Source of the DNA: CALBPI01 sp039815365
GTDB lineage: Bacteria; Pseudomonadota; Gammaproteobacteria; Steroidobacterales; Woeseiaceae
Length of the DNA stretch: 11,477 nucleotides
Reading direction: 5' to 3'
Assembly: GCA_039815365.1 (NCBI GenBank)
Contig: JBCBZK010000116.1
Location: forward strand, 1-11,477
The stretch's first letter is position 1. Each line of letters begins with the position of its first letter. Positions 1 to 5,718 of this stretch are shown piece after piece. The notes under the pieces were generated by a model that made no database searches, was not told the origin of the DNA, and saw nothing but the letters and a program-made list of their open reading frames with translations. A program made the translations under genes and the position numbers.

Positions 1-331
1 CGCGAGCGTCTCGAATAAACGATGCAGCCGGGAACTGTTTGTTGGACAGCACTGTGAAGAAGGCATCTGCGGGGATGAGTGTCGGGACCGGTGTGACGGG
101 CCAGCCCGTCAGCGGTTTTAGTCTCTCGGAGATATCGACACACTGAGGGATGTGCGTGTCGGAGAAACCGAGTTGATCGGCCGCGTCGATAAACGGCTGG
201 CAGGCACGCTCTGGCAGCAGCGCGCGTTGGCGTTTGATGAGCGTCTCCCAAACGGCGTGTTCGGCTGCGGTATAGCGAATGCGCCCGGTGCTGTCCGGCT
301 CGCGCGCGGTGTATTCGATTCCTTGACCCAA
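1..331 (-). CDS. phhA: Phenylalanine 4-hydroxylase, N-terminal part (cut by window edge)
   Basis: Converts phenylalanine to tyrosine using a pterin cofactor and non-haem iron in the cytoplasm. The reverse strand encodes about 110 residues, reading MGQGIEYTAREPD at the start, then RYTAAEHAVWETLIKRQ, ERACQPFIDAADQLG, LKPLTGWPVTPVPTLIP and NKQFPAASFIRD. This follows, in order and spacing, the N-terminus of bacterial PhhA as I remember it from Pseudomonas (YVARQPD, EHQVWNTLITRQ, RACQEYLDGIEQLG, TTGWRVARVPALIP, QQFPVATFIR). The iron-ligand part (two His and a Glu) lies beyond the left edge, so activity cannot be judged. The start is taken as TTG at 331-329: there is no ATG in frame upstream, GGAG lies 6 bases before it on the minus strand, and it gives the family's usual N-terminal length. 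It is divergent from the Lrp-family gene at 467, with 135 bases between the starts. Confidence 0.9.
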   Translation of the reverse strand, partial: MGQGIEYTAREPDSTGRIRYTAAEHAVWETLIKRQRALLPERACQPFIDAADQLGFSDTHIPQCVDISERLKPLTGWPVTPVPTLIPADAFFTVLSNKQFPAASFIRDAR

Positions 332-395
332 AGCCGTCTCCGGTGGCGAGATTGTCCAATAACAGTAGCAGCGATGTGTCAGAAAGAGATTGCGA

Positions 396-425
396 ATATT
401 GCTTACTAGTCGCTCAAATGCGCAA
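396..425 (-). promoter_or_regulatory. Candidate phhA promoter
   Basis: On the minus strand TTGCGC (425-420) is followed after 18 bases by CAATAT (401-396), a loose sigma70-like pair. Transcription would start near 389 and leave a leader of about 58 bases before the TTG start of phhA. The match is weak and rests on spacing and position between divergent genes. Confidence 0.25.
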
Positions 426-440
426 TAATTACCTAAAAAA

Positions 441-454
441 TCGCTAATTAGTGA
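441..454. promoter_or_regulatory. Candidate operator palindrome between phhA and the Lrp-family gene
   Basis: TCGCTAATTAGTGA is an inverted repeat with one mismatched pair: the core CTAATTAG is perfect, and the flanking TC/GA also pair. It lies in the most A+T-rich part of the divergent intergenic region, immediately upstream of the -10-like TATAAA of the regulator gene. Lrp/AsnC proteins commonly bind A+T-rich imperfect palindromes and repress their own gene, so this is a plausible autoregulatory site. That use is inferred. Confidence 0.35.
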
Positions 455-460
455 TATAAA
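455..460 (+). promoter_or_regulatory. -10-like element of the Lrp-family gene, possibly giving a leaderless mRNA
   Basis: TATAAA ends 6 bases before the ATG at 467, so a transcript from it would begin at or next to the start codon. No Shine-Dalgarno sequence is visible before this ATG, which fits a leaderless message. No good -35 hexamer is seen at 16-18 bases upstream, so the promoter would need an activator or be weak. Confidence 0.35.
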
Positions 461-466
461 TGACTC

Positions 467-919
467 ATGGATAGCTATGACGCGAAAATTCTGCAGATCT
501 TGCAGCGCGACGGTCGGATTTCAAATCAGAAATTAGCCGAGGCGGTAGGTTTGTCCGCATCGCCTTGTCTACGGCGAGTGCAAAAATTGACTGAAGAAGG
601 TGTGATCGCACGGACGGTCGCGCAACTTGACCGCCAAAAACTCGGTTTTACCATCCTCGCATTCGTGCATGTCTCGCTAGTGGACCATCGGCCAGAAACG
701 TTGAAAGCGTTTGATGGCATCGTCACTACTGCCGGTGAAATTCTCGAGTGCCATGCATTGAGCGGTCAATATGACTATCTGCTGAAAGTTGTCACGCAAG
801 ACATGGCGCATTTCGAGCAATTCATGACGCACGACTTGCTGGCCGGCCGCGGCGTGAACTCTGCGAACACCAGTTTTGTTCTCAGCCAACGTAAAAACAC
901 CACGGCTCTGCCGGTTTGA
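467..919 (+). CDS. Lrp/AsnC-family transcriptional regulator
   Basis: A 150-residue DNA-binding regulator, close to the usual 150-165 residues of the Lrp/AsnC family. The N-terminus MDSYDAKILQILQRDGRIS leads into a winged helix-turn-helix (about residues 18-45: NQKLAEAVGLSASPCLRRVQ, then LTEEGVI). A linker and an alpha/beta RAM (AsnC-type ligand-binding) domain follow at about 60-140, including the stretch SGQYDYLLKVVTQDMAHFEQF. Such proteins form dimers or octamers and sense an amino acid. It is divergent from phhA, so control of phenylalanine catabolism, and of itself through the palindrome at 441-454, is the likely job. Because the glycine operon lies downstream, glycine or another amino acid as effector cannot be excluded. 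No Shine-Dalgarno is seen before the ATG. The family is clear; effector and targets are inferred. Confidence 0.9.
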   Translation: MDSYDAKILQILQRDGRISNQKLAEAVGLSASPCLRRVQKLTEEGVIARTVAQLDRQKLGFTILAFVHVSLVDHRPETLKAFDGIVTTAGEILECHALSGQYDYLLKVVTQDMAHFEQFMTHDLLAGRGVNSANTSFVLSQRKNTTALPV

Positions 920-995
920 CAGGCCTTGTCTCAGCGTTGATCAAGTTGGACTTCTTCAATCTATGACGAACTGCTGTCTCATGTATCGTCTGTCG
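920..995. other. Non-coding spacer after the Lrp-family gene
   Basis: No gene is seen here. It holds a short perfect palindrome TTGATCAA (937-944) and small inverted repeats such as GACA/TGTC (918-930), but no hairpin followed by a T-run, so no intrinsic terminator for the regulator gene is evident. The palindrome could be a regulator site for the gcv promoter, but nothing else supports that. Confidence 0.4.
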
Positions 996-1025
996 CTGGC
1001 ATTCAACTATCGCCATCGCTATTAT
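996..1025 (+). promoter_or_regulatory. Candidate promoter of the gcv operon
   Basis: CTGGCA (996-1001, 4 of 6 to TTGACA) is followed after 18 bases by TATTAT (1020-1025, 5 of 6 to TATAAT). Transcription would start near 1032, just where the leader strand that can pair with the inter-aptamer linker begins. The position directly upstream of the riboswitch is the main support. Confidence 0.45.
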
Positions 1026-1031
1026 TGCCGC

Positions 1032-1220
1032 TTGATCTTTGGATCAGGCGGGAGAGCGCTGCACCTGGATGCAGCCACCGAAGGCGCAACAAGCCCGGAA
1101 ACGCTCAGGTAAACGGACCGCCGTATCCGATCGACTCTGGAGAGCGGCTGCTACAGTAGCCCACCGAAGGGGAACGCCGGCATCGCTGGCTTTATCTCTC
1201 AGGTTAACGGACAGAGGGGC
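1032..1220 (+). promoter_or_regulatory. Tandem glycine riboswitch upstream of gcvT
   Basis: Two consecutive glycine aptamers. Aptamer 1 (1047-1122): P1 GGCGG/CCGCC (1047-1051/1118-1122), then GAGAGCG, the hairpin CTGCA/TGCAG (1059-1063/1070-1074), the signature CCACCGAAGGCGCAA, and CGCTCAGGTAAACGGAC. Aptamer 2 (1135-1216): P1 CTCTG/CAGAG (1135-1139/1212-1216), GAGAGCG, the hairpin GGCTGC/GTAGCC (1146-1151/1156-1161), CCACCGAAGGGGAA, a second hairpin GCCGGC/GCTGGC (1176-1181/1185-1190), and CTCTCAGGTTAACGGACAG. These match the gcvT-element consensus (CACCGAAGGGG..., CTCAGG...GGACAGAGG), and the two copies carry different but paired stems. The linker is 12 bases. Known members upstream of gcvT turn expression on with glycine. 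No terminator hairpin plus T-run lies between aptamer 2 and gcvT, so control of translation is more likely here. Confidence 0.96.
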
Positions 1221-1270
1221 TTTGTGCGTCGCATAGCGGCGTGGTTGTTACCCGAATCCGCGCCGGAGTC
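1133..1270 (+). promoter_or_regulatory. Expression platform: anti-Shine-Dalgarno inside P1 of aptamer 2
   Basis: The gcvT ribosome site GGAG (1265-1268) lies in GGAGTC (1265-1270). That string can pair with GACTCT (1133-1138) through five Watson-Crick pairs and one G-U. GACTCT contains the first four bases of the P1 5' strand of aptamer 2 (CTCTG, 1135-1139), so P1 formation with glycine and ribosome-site masking exclude each other. A second local hairpin, CGGCG (1237-1241) with CGCCG (1261-1265), could also cover the first base of the ribosome site. This suggests a glycine-ON translational switch. The pairing is read from the sequence; the mechanism is inferred. Confidence 0.5.
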
Positions 1271-1274
1271 CCAG

Positions 1275-2375
1275 ATGGGCAAGAAGACTGCTCTACACAA
1301 TGTTCACGTTGCCGCTAACGGCAAAATGGTCGATTTCGGTGGTTGGGATATGCCACTGCACTATGGCTCTCAGCTCGACGAGCATCATCTGGTTCGCAAT
1401 GCGGCTGGTATGTTTGATGTGTCACATATGACGATTGTCGACATCAGCGGCGGCGACGGTGAGCCGCGGCGCTATCTCCAACACTTGCTTGCCAACGATA
1501 TCGACAAGGCCTCAGCACCGGGCAAGGCAATTTACACTTGCATGCTCAATGCGGACGGTGGCGTGATCGACGATTTGATCGCTTATTGGATGGGCGGTAA
1601 TGACTTTCGACTCGTGGTCAACGCCGCGACCCGCGATAAGGACCTGGCGTGGCTGAACAGCGTCGCAGAAGGTTTTGATATTGCACTCAACGAACGCGAT
1701 GGTTTGGCAATGATCGCGGTGCAGGGCCCTGAAGCGCGCGAACGCGCGGCCGGCGTCGTTCCGGCGTCACTGCGCGACGCGGCATTGGTGCTCAAGCCGT
1801 TTCATGCTGTTTTTGATAACGATTGGTTTATCGCACGAACCGGCTATACCGGCGAAGATGGTTGGGAGCTCATGATGCCTGCCGACGTCGCAGCGGATTG
1901 CTGGCACCAGTTAGTCGCTGCTGGCATCGCACCTGCCGGGCTTGGCGCGCGCGATACGTTGCGTCTGGAAGCGGGTCTGAACCTTTACGGATCGGATATG
2001 GATGAAACCACGACACCGGATGAATCGAATCTGGGATGGACAGTTGATCGCACGGCGCCACGTGAGTTCGTCGGTGCGGCAGCTTTGGACGTCTCTGAGC
2101 CAACCCGCAAACTCGTCGGGCTGGTGTTAAAAGGGCGCGGTGTACTGCGCGATCACCAGATTGTGCACGCGGCCGATGGCGATGAGATTGGTGAAATCAC
2201 GAGCGGCGGGTTTTCGCCGACGCTGAATCGCTCCATTGCGCTGGCGCGCGTGAGCGCGGATACCGGAGCCCTCGCCGAGGTCAGTGTTCGTAACCGGCGC
2301 CTCCCGGTAGCTGTGGTCAAGCCGCCGTTTGTGCGTCGCGGCAAAATCCTTGTGGACGCTGACGATGCGTCCTGA
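1275..2375 (+). CDS. gcvT: Glycine cleavage system T-protein (aminomethyltransferase)
   Basis: Transfers the methylene carbon from the aminomethyl group on lipoyl GcvH to tetrahydrofolate, releasing ammonia and giving 5,10-methylene-THF in the cytoplasm. The 366 residues are close to the 364 of E. coli GcvT and co-linear with it: MVDFGGWDMPLHYGSQLDEH at 18-37, AGMFDVSHMTIVDI at 44-57, GGVIDDLI with the conserved Asp pair at 99-100, MIAVQGP, TGYTGEDGWE, then GLGARDTLRLEAG and NLYG with MDET, and a C-terminal domain with ITSGGFSPTLNRSIALARV. ATG 1275 is chosen because GGAG lies 6 bases upstream and the N-terminus then matches the family. A GTG at 1224 would add 17 residues unlike the family. 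It is the first gene of the gcv operon and directly under the glycine riboswitch; gcvH follows after 42 bases. Confidence 0.97.
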   Translation: MGKKTALHNVHVAANGKMVDFGGWDMPLHYGSQLDEHHLVRNAAGMFDVSHMTIVDISGGDGEPRRYLQHLLANDIDKASAPGKAIYTCMLNADGGVIDDLIAYWMGGNDFRLVVNAATRDKDLAWLNSVAEGFDIALNERDGLAMIAVQGPEARERAAGVVPASLRDAALVLKPFHAVFDNDWFIARTGYTGEDGWELMMPADVAADCWHQLVAAGIAPAGLGARDTLRLEAGLNLYGSDMDETTTPDESNLGWTVDRTAPREFVGAAALDVSEPTRKLVGLVLKGRGVLRDHQIVHAADGDEIGEITSGGFSPTLNRSIALARVSADTGALAEVSVRNRRLPVAVVKPPFVRRGKILVDADDAS

Positions 2376-2417
2376 CGTTATTTTTCTTATCGCCCTCGCA
2401 CCCATTGGAGCAATATT

Positions 2418-2813
2418 ATGAGCGAAATTCCTGGCGACCTTCGTTTTACCGAAGAACATGAATGGCTGCGTCTCGAAGACGACGGCAGTGTGGTTGTTGG
2501 CATTAGCGCGCACGCGCAGGAAGCCTTGGGCGATTTAGTGTTCGTTGAGCTGCCCGAAATCGATCAAGCGCTGACAGCCGGTGATGGACTTGCCGTGGTT
2601 GAATCCGTGAAAGCGGCGTCCGATGTCTACATTCCGCTCGACGCAACGGTCACTGAGGTGAACGAAACGCTTATCGATACGCCCGAGAAAATCAACGAGT
2701 CGCCTTATGAAGAGGGTTGGATCGCACGTGTTACACCGAGCGATAGCGACGAGCTCAATGGTCTGATGGATGCGGATGCATACCAGCAGTTTCTTGACGA
2801 TCTGGAAGATTAG
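2418..2813 (+). CDS. gcvH: Glycine cleavage system H-protein (lipoyl carrier)
   Basis: Small lipoylated shuttle that carries the aminomethyl intermediate between P-, T- and L-proteins. The 131 residues (E. coli: 129) read MSEIPGDLRFTEEHEWLRLE at the start, then VGISAHAQEALGDLVFVELP. The lipoylation site is in VESVKAASDVY, with the modified lysine at residue 65, and ESPYEEGWIARV follows. All family landmarks are present. GGAG at 2407-2410 lies 7 bases before the ATG. The lipoyl synthesis and ligation genes and the L-protein are not in the window, so they must be supplied from elsewhere. gcvPA follows after 16 bases, consistent with one transcript. Confidence 0.97.
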   Translation: MSEIPGDLRFTEEHEWLRLEDDGSVVVGISAHAQEALGDLVFVELPEIDQALTAGDGLAVVESVKAASDVYIPLDATVTEVNETLIDTPEKINESPYEEGWIARVTPSDSDELNGLMDADAYQQFLDDLED

Positions 2814-2829
2814 AGCGAAGGACAAACCC

Positions 2830-4209
2830 ATGCCATTTATTCCGCATACCGAAGAAGACATTAACGAGATGCTCGCAACGATCGGCGTTGCGAGCATCGA
2901 AGATTTATTTGATGAGATACCTGATGATCTTCGCATTGACGGTCTTGACGGTGTGCCGTCGGCAATGAACGAAATGCAAATCAGTCGTCTCATGCATGAG
3001 CGCGCGGCTAAAGATGCGAATACGCTGTCGTTCATCGGCGCGGGTGCCTACGAACATCACATTCCGGCGGCGGTCTGGCAGATTACCACTCGCGGTGAAT
3101 TCTACAGCGCCTACACGCCCTATCAGGCAGAGGCGAGTCAGGGCACGCTGCAAGTCATTTACGAGTTTCAGTCAATGATCTCGAGCCTCACTGGTATGCA
3201 GGTGAGTAATGCGTCGTTGTACGACGGCGCATCAGCAGTAGCCGAGGCTGCGTTGATGGCGGTACGCGCTAATCGCAAATCGAAGTCACGTCGCGTTGTA
3301 TTTGCGGGCGGTGTGAATCGCACGTATCAGAAGGTCGCCGAAGCGATCGCCGGTACCCAGGGTTTGCGTTTTGAGCTTTCCGGGTTACAGGCAAGCGGGC
3401 TCAGCGACCATGAGACGCTGGTCGCAGGTGATGAAGCGCCTGTCGCCGTGGTCATTCAGCAACCGAATTTCTTTGGCGGCATCGAAGACGTCGATGCATT
3501 GACGGACGCCGCCCATGCGGTTGGCGCTATCGTCATTGCTGTTGTAAACCCGACAACACTTGCTTTGCTCAAGCCACCCGGCGAGTGGGGCGAGAAAGGC
3601 GCCGACATCGTGTGCGGAGAAGGGCAGCCACTCGGCGTGCCGTTATCCTCTGGTGGTCCTTACTTTGGTTTCATGACGACACGCGATTCGATGGTGCGCC
3701 AACTACCCGGGCGCATTGTCGGCCGCACGCTGGATGTTGATGGCAAACCTGGTTTCACGTTGACCTTGCAGGCACGTGAGCAACACATTCGCCGTTCGAA
3801 AGCGACATCGAACATTTGCACGAACCAAGGTTTGATGGTCACAGCGGCGACGATTTATTTGTCTTTGCTCGGCGAGGCCGGCCTTGCCAAGGTTGCGGCG
3901 GCCAGCCATGCGAATACGCGCAAGCTAGTAGCGGCGGCGACCGCGATCAACGGCATTGATCTTGCGTTCGATGCGCCGTTCTTCCACGAGGCTGCGTTGA
4001 AACTGGACAGACCGGTTGCACCGGTTCTTGAGGCGATGGCAGAACATGGCGTGTTGGGGGGGTTGGATGTCTCGGCGAGCTATCCGGAACTCGGGAACGT
4101 GTTGCTCGTTTGTGCAACGGAGACCAAGACGGACGACGACATCCAACGTTTCGTCGACACGCTGACGCAGACCATGCAAGCGGCACCTAACCTAAGAGAT
4201 GCGGGGTAA
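2830..4209 (+). CDS. gcvPA: Glycine dehydrogenase (decarboxylating) subunit 1
   Basis: Alpha subunit of the split P-protein. With GcvPB it decarboxylates glycine and loads the aminomethyl group onto lipoyl GcvH. The 459 residues are near the family's usual ~450. Landmarks: MPFIPHTEEDINEMLATIGV at the start, LSFIGAGAYEHHIPAAV (67-83), AYTPYQAEASQGTLQVIYEF (94-113), MQVSNASLYDGASAVAEA (123-140), and near the end a LGNVLLVCATE stretch. This chain has the aminotransferase-like fold but no PLP lysine, which is in the partner. The ATG at 2830 is preferred over an in-frame ATG at 2770 inside gcvH: GAAGGA lies 7 bases upstream, and the extra 20 residues do not resemble the family. Only 5 bases separate it from gcvPB, in keeping with equimolar synthesis. 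Confidence 0.96.
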   Translation: MPFIPHTEEDINEMLATIGVASIEDLFDEIPDDLRIDGLDGVPSAMNEMQISRLMHERAAKDANTLSFIGAGAYEHHIPAAVWQITTRGEFYSAYTPYQAEASQGTLQVIYEFQSMISSLTGMQVSNASLYDGASAVAEAALMAVRANRKSKSRRVVFAGGVNRTYQKVAEAIAGTQGLRFELSGLQASGLSDHETLVAGDEAPVAVVIQQPNFFGGIEDVDALTDAAHAVGAIVIAVVNPTTLALLKPPGEWGEKGADIVCGEGQPLGVPLSSGGPYFGFMTTRDSMVRQLPGRIVGRTLDVDGKPGFTLTLQAREQHIRRSKATSNICTNQGLMVTAATIYLSLLGEAGLAKVAAASHANTRKLVAAATAINGIDLAFDAPFFHEAALKLDRPVAPVLEAMAEHGVLGGLDVSASYPELGNVLLVCATETKTDDDIQRFVDTLTQTMQAAPNLRDAG

Positions 4210-4214
4210 CGGCC

Positions 4215-5702
4215 ATGAATTATGATTCACAACCATTGATCTTCGAGCGTTCGCAAGCCGGTCGCCACAACGCAGCACAGGCGCCCCTCGGTGATCTCGA
4301 AGCACTGCTCGACGGCAATACCATACCGGGCGCCCAGCGTCGGCAGTCTACAACAGTGTTGCCCGCGGTTTCCGAGCTGCAGACCGTGCGTCACTACACG
4401 CAGCTGTCGCAAAAGAACTTCTCAATCGATACGCATTTCTATCCGCTCGGCTCATGCACGATGAAGTACAACCCGCGCGCCTGTAATTCGCTGGCAATGT
4501 TGCCGGGACTTGTCGATCGACATCCGCTGGGACCGGAGAGTCACGGGCAGGGTTTTCTCGAGACGATGTTCGAGCTGCAGGAAATGCTCAAAGACGTGAC
4601 CGGTATGCAAGGTGTGTCGTTGACACCTATGGCAGGCGCGCAAGGCGAACTAACCGGCGTTGCAATGATCCGTGCGTATCATCGGCAGCGCGGCGATCTC
4701 GCGCGTAACGAAATCCTTGTCCCGGATGCTGCGCATGGCACGAACCCCGCTACTGCGACGATGTGCGGCTGCAAAGTCGTGGAGTTACCCACAGACGCTG
4801 AGGGTGATGTTGATATCGAAGCGCTGAAGGCAGCCGTTGGCCCGAATACAGCGGGCATCATGTTGACGAACCCGTCGACGCTCGGCGTCTTCGAGCGACG
4901 TATTACCGAGATCGCCGAAATTGTGCACGACGCTGGTGGTCTGTTGTATTACGACGGCGCTAACTTAAATGCGATTCTTGGCAAGGTACGTCCGGGCGAC
5001 ATGGGTTTCGATGTGATTCATATGAACCTGCATAAAACATTCTCGACGCCGCATGGCGGCGGCGGTCCGGGTTCCGGCGCAGTGGGCGTCGGTGAACGTT
5101 TGCTGCCGTATATGCCGATTCCGGTTGTTGGTAAAACGAACGAGCGCTACCACTGGCTGGATGAAGCGGACTACCCGCACAGCATCGGTCGACTGTCCGG
5201 ATTCATGGGTAATGCTGGCGTGTTACTGCGCGCATACATTTATATGCGCATGTTGGGCGACGACGGTATGCGACGTGTTGGTGAGTTTGCGACATTGAAC
5301 GCGAATTATCTGATGGCGCGTTTGTCGCAGGCGGGATTCGAACTGGCGTTCAAGAATCGCCGCGCGAGCCATGAGTTCATCATCACGATGAAGAAGACGG
5401 CTCGCGAGCACCACATCACCGCAATGGATATTGCGAAAGCGCTACTCGATGAAGGTTTTCACGCGCCGACGACGTACTTCCCGTTACTGGTCCCTGAGTG
5501 TTTGCTGATCGAGCCGACGGAGACGGAAGCGAAAGAGACGCTGGATCTGTTTGTTGATGCGATGGTGCGAATCGAGCAGCGCGTGACAGAAGACCCACAA
5601 TCGATTCATGATGCTCCGCAGTCGTTGCCGGTACGTCGTCTAGATGATGTACAGGCAGCTCGTAAACTGGATATTGCCTGGCGGGCAACTAACGAGGCTT
5701 AG
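4215..5702 (+). CDS. gcvPB: Glycine dehydrogenase (decarboxylating) subunit 2
   Basis: Beta subunit of the split P-protein, carrying the PLP cofactor; pairs with GcvPA as an alpha2beta2 enzyme in known split systems. The 495 residues include FYPLGSCTMKYNPR (76-89), SLTPMAGAQGELTG (135-148), DAAHGTNPATA (171-181), YYDGANLNAILG (245-256) and HMNLHKTFSTPHGGGGPGSG (269-288), in which Lys274 is the expected Schiff-base lysine, followed by glycine-rich phosphate-binding residues. The ribosome site GGGG (4203-4206) runs into the gcvPA stop codon, so the two genes are probably translationally coupled. Many gammaproteobacteria use a single-chain GcvP instead. The protease gene at 5719 starts 16 bases after the stop, so it may share this transcript. 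Confidence 0.97.
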   Translation: MNYDSQPLIFERSQAGRHNAAQAPLGDLEALLDGNTIPGAQRRQSTTVLPAVSELQTVRHYTQLSQKNFSIDTHFYPLGSCTMKYNPRACNSLAMLPGLVDRHPLGPESHGQGFLETMFELQEMLKDVTGMQGVSLTPMAGAQGELTGVAMIRAYHRQRGDLARNEILVPDAAHGTNPATATMCGCKVVELPTDAEGDVDIEALKAAVGPNTAGIMLTNPSTLGVFERRITEIAEIVHDAGGLLYYDGANLNAILGKVRPGDMGFDVIHMNLHKTFSTPHGGGGPGSGAVGVGERLLPYMPIPVVGKTNERYHWLDEADYPHSIGRLSGFMGNAGVLLRAYIYMRMLGDDGMRRVGEFATLNANYLMARLSQAGFELAFKNRRASHEFIITMKKTAREHHITAMDIAKALLDEGFHAPTTYFPLLVPECLLIEPTETEAKETLDLFVDAMVRIEQRVTEDPQSIHDAPQSLPVRRLDDVQAARKLDIAWRATNEA

Positions 5703-5718
5703 CGCGGTCGGACACTCT

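Noticed and set aside
152..409. Plus-strand open frame of 85 codons
   Set aside because: It lies opposite the phhA coding strand, which has clear protein similarity; the plus frame resembles nothing.
876..1236. Open frames across the gcvT leader (876-1112 and 1039-1236)
   Set aside because: They overlap the glycine riboswitch, whose conserved bases explain the sequence; the translations resemble no family and have no ribosome site.
1217..1274. Intrinsic terminator as riboswitch output
   Set aside because: No stable hairpin followed by a T-run is present; only the CGGCG/CGCCG pairing near the ribosome site is seen.
2770..2829. Upstream ATG for gcvPA inside gcvH
   Set aside because: It adds 20 residues not found in the family, whereas ATG 2830 has a good ribosome site and the family N-terminus.
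5644..5718. Upstream ATG for the tandem protease inside gcvPB
   Set aside because: It would bury the signal peptide behind 25 unrelated residues; ATG 5719 places it at the N-terminus.
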